Translations under genes and position numbers: made by a program
The notes under the pieces: model-generated
What the model was told of the DNA's origin: nothing
The model's input: only the letters and a program-made list of their open reading frames with translations
Databases searched by the model: none
Shown here: in pieces, positions 13,216-13,654 of the stretch
Layout of the letters: the number at the start of each line of letters is the position of its first letter
Numbering within the stretch: position 1 is the stretch's first letter
DNA from: Lachnospiraceae bacterium
GTDB taxonomy: Bacteria; Bacillota; Clostridia; Lachnospirales; Lachnospiraceae
Direction of reading: 5' to 3'
Assembly: GCA_009774625.1 (NCBI GenBank)
Contig: VSOB01000074.1
Location: 1-13,654 of the forward strand
DNA: 13,654 nucleotides

Positions 13216-13302
13216 GCCGGTCAGTGGGGCTGTTTGCAGACAAAAGCCACAGAAGGCTGCTCCACAGTGAGGAAATGGCATATTTTACAGGAGGTAGTGG
13301 AA

Positions 13303-13494
13303 ATGGCAGAGATTACGAAAGACATGACAATCGGTGAGATGCTTACGGTAAATCCGGGTATCGCTCCGATTCTGATGGCATCAGGTATGCATTGTCTGGG
13401 ATGCCCTTCTGCCCAGGGTGAGACACTGGAAGAAGCGGCACTGGTACATGGACTTGATATTGATGAGCTGATGAACCAGATCAGGGCATTATAA
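13303..13494 (+). CDS. DUF1858 / hybrid-cluster-protein-associated redox-disulfide domain protein
   Basis: A 63-residue protein made of a single DUF1858 domain: ITKDMTIGEMLTVNPGIAPILMASGMHCLGCPSAQGETLEEAALVHGLDIDELMNQI. The CLGC pair (Cys31, Cys34) in the GMHCLGC motif is the hallmark of the small redox-disulfide domain found near hybrid cluster proteins and at the N-terminus of ScdA/RIC proteins. A role in thiol redox or iron-sulfur and nitrosative stress responses is inferred for the family, not shown. The ATG at 13303 follows AGGAGG (13289-13294); upstream in-frame reading to 13210 runs through the leader. It is transcribed divergently from PFL and ends before a strong terminator, so it is a single-gene unit. 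No hybrid cluster protein gene is in the window. Confidence 0.92.
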   Translation: MAEITKDMTIGEMLTVNPGIAPILMASGMHCLGCPSAQGETLEEAALVHGLDIDELMNQIRAL

Positions 13495-13535
13495 CATCAA
13501 ATGGGCGGTCCGGGAGATGACATGGATCTGAAAAC

Positions 13536-13575
13536 AAAAAAGAAGCATTTCCATGAAAGGAATTGCTTCTTTTTT
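13536..13575 (+). terminator. Terminator after the DUF1858 gene
   Basis: AAAAAAGAAGCA (13536-13547) pairs with TGCTTCTTTTTT (13564-13575) over 12 bp, then after a T-T mismatch TTCC pairs with GGAA, with a 6-nt loop. The right arm ends in six T. Because the left arm starts with six A, it would also act on the opposite strand. Confidence 0.92.
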
Positions 13576-13598
13576 AGTATGGGCTTTAGCCTGTTGAG

Positions 13599-13641
13599 TG
13601 CGTCGTAACGAGTTCCTCAAAAGAGGAACGAAGTACGCGCG
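13599..13641. other. Structured hairpin near the window edge, possible dispersed repeat or small RNA
   Basis: An inner stem GTTCCTC (13612-13618) with GAGGAAC (13623-13629) closes an AAAA loop. A symmetric 4x4 internal loop (ACGA against GAAG) follows, then CGTA with TACG (13604-13607, 13634-13637), a bulged T, GCG with CGC and a T-G pair, about 15 pairs in total. There is no T run, so it is not a simple terminator. Function unknown. The remaining bases to 13654 show no gene. Confidence 0.5.
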
Positions 13642-13654
13642 AAACAAAAATCCA

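Noticed and set aside
13210..13302. N-terminal extension of the DUF1858 protein
   Set aside because: The upstream in-frame stretch overlaps the start-site palindrome and leader and has no ribosome binding site, while AGGAGG sits correctly before the ATG at 13303.

Overview
The window looks like chromosomal DNA of a strictly anaerobic, low-to-moderate GC Firmicute, most likely a Lachnospiraceae-type gut Clostridium. The reasons are the conserved order DUF951-rpsF-ssb-rpsR-gdpP-rplI-dnaB, a zinc-binding (four-ligand) S18, consistently strong AGGAGG ribosome binding sites, a pyruvate formate-lyase (PFL) fermentation cluster with a small clostridial ferredoxin, and an Rpn-type PD-(D/E)XK gene of the sort that is multicopy in this family. 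The genus cannot be fixed from the sequence alone.

Layout. (1) 1-2930, plus strand: an Rpn/PDDEXK_2 nuclease-transposase-like gene ending in tandem heptads, an aldo/keto reductase and a sirtuin, closely spaced and possibly co-transcribed. (2) 2981-4378, plus strand: a DUF951 protein, then rpsF-ssb-rpsR with its own extended -10 promoter, a leader that can fold in two ways around the rpsF ribosome binding site, and a strong terminator. (3) 4379-8532, plus strand: gdpP (c-di-AMP phosphodiesterase), rplI overlapping it by 4 nt, and dnaB, ending at a terminator-like hairpin. (4) 8610-9247: a MerR-type DNA-binding protein with a long charged coiled coil, ending in a bidirectional terminator shared with the convergent genes. 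(5) 9274-13003, minus strand: the PFL cluster, in transcription order PFL catalytic core, a 66-residue Cys-containing protein, an 80-residue glycyl-radical subunit, an internal terminator, pflA (activase) and a 2[4Fe-4S] ferredoxin. (6) 13303-13494, plus strand and divergent from PFL: a 63-residue DUF1858 CxxC redox-disulfide protein, then a terminator and a structured hairpin cut short by the window edge.

The most striking feature is that PFL is encoded in two pieces. The 679-residue core carries the catalytic Cys-Cys pair but stops just before the glycyl-radical domain. That domain is a separate 80-residue gene with its own ribosome binding site. Together they make 759 residues, close to a normal one-piece PFL. 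Between them lies a small protein whose first ~25 residues resemble the start of the radical domain but whose C-terminal half has three cysteines and no radical loop. A split PFL fits the known rescue of oxygen-cut PFL by the autonomous glycyl-radical cofactor GrcA/YfiD of E. coli, but here the split is built into the genome. A reasonable model is a core enzyme with a cheap, replaceable radical subunit, activated by PflA with electrons possibly supplied by the adjacent ferredoxin. The role of the 66-residue protein is unknown and is the best candidate for something new.

The PFL, ferredoxin and DUF1858 start regions each carry palindromes, and a perfect 10-bp palindrome (TTGTATACAA) occurs exactly twice in the window, upstream of the PFL and the ferredoxin promoters. 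This suggests shared redox or metabolic control. No rRNA, tRNA, CRISPR array, insertion sequence or replication origin was recognised. No gap of more than 300 bases lacks a gene; the two largest (4311-4606 and 13004-13302) hold the regulatory elements listed.
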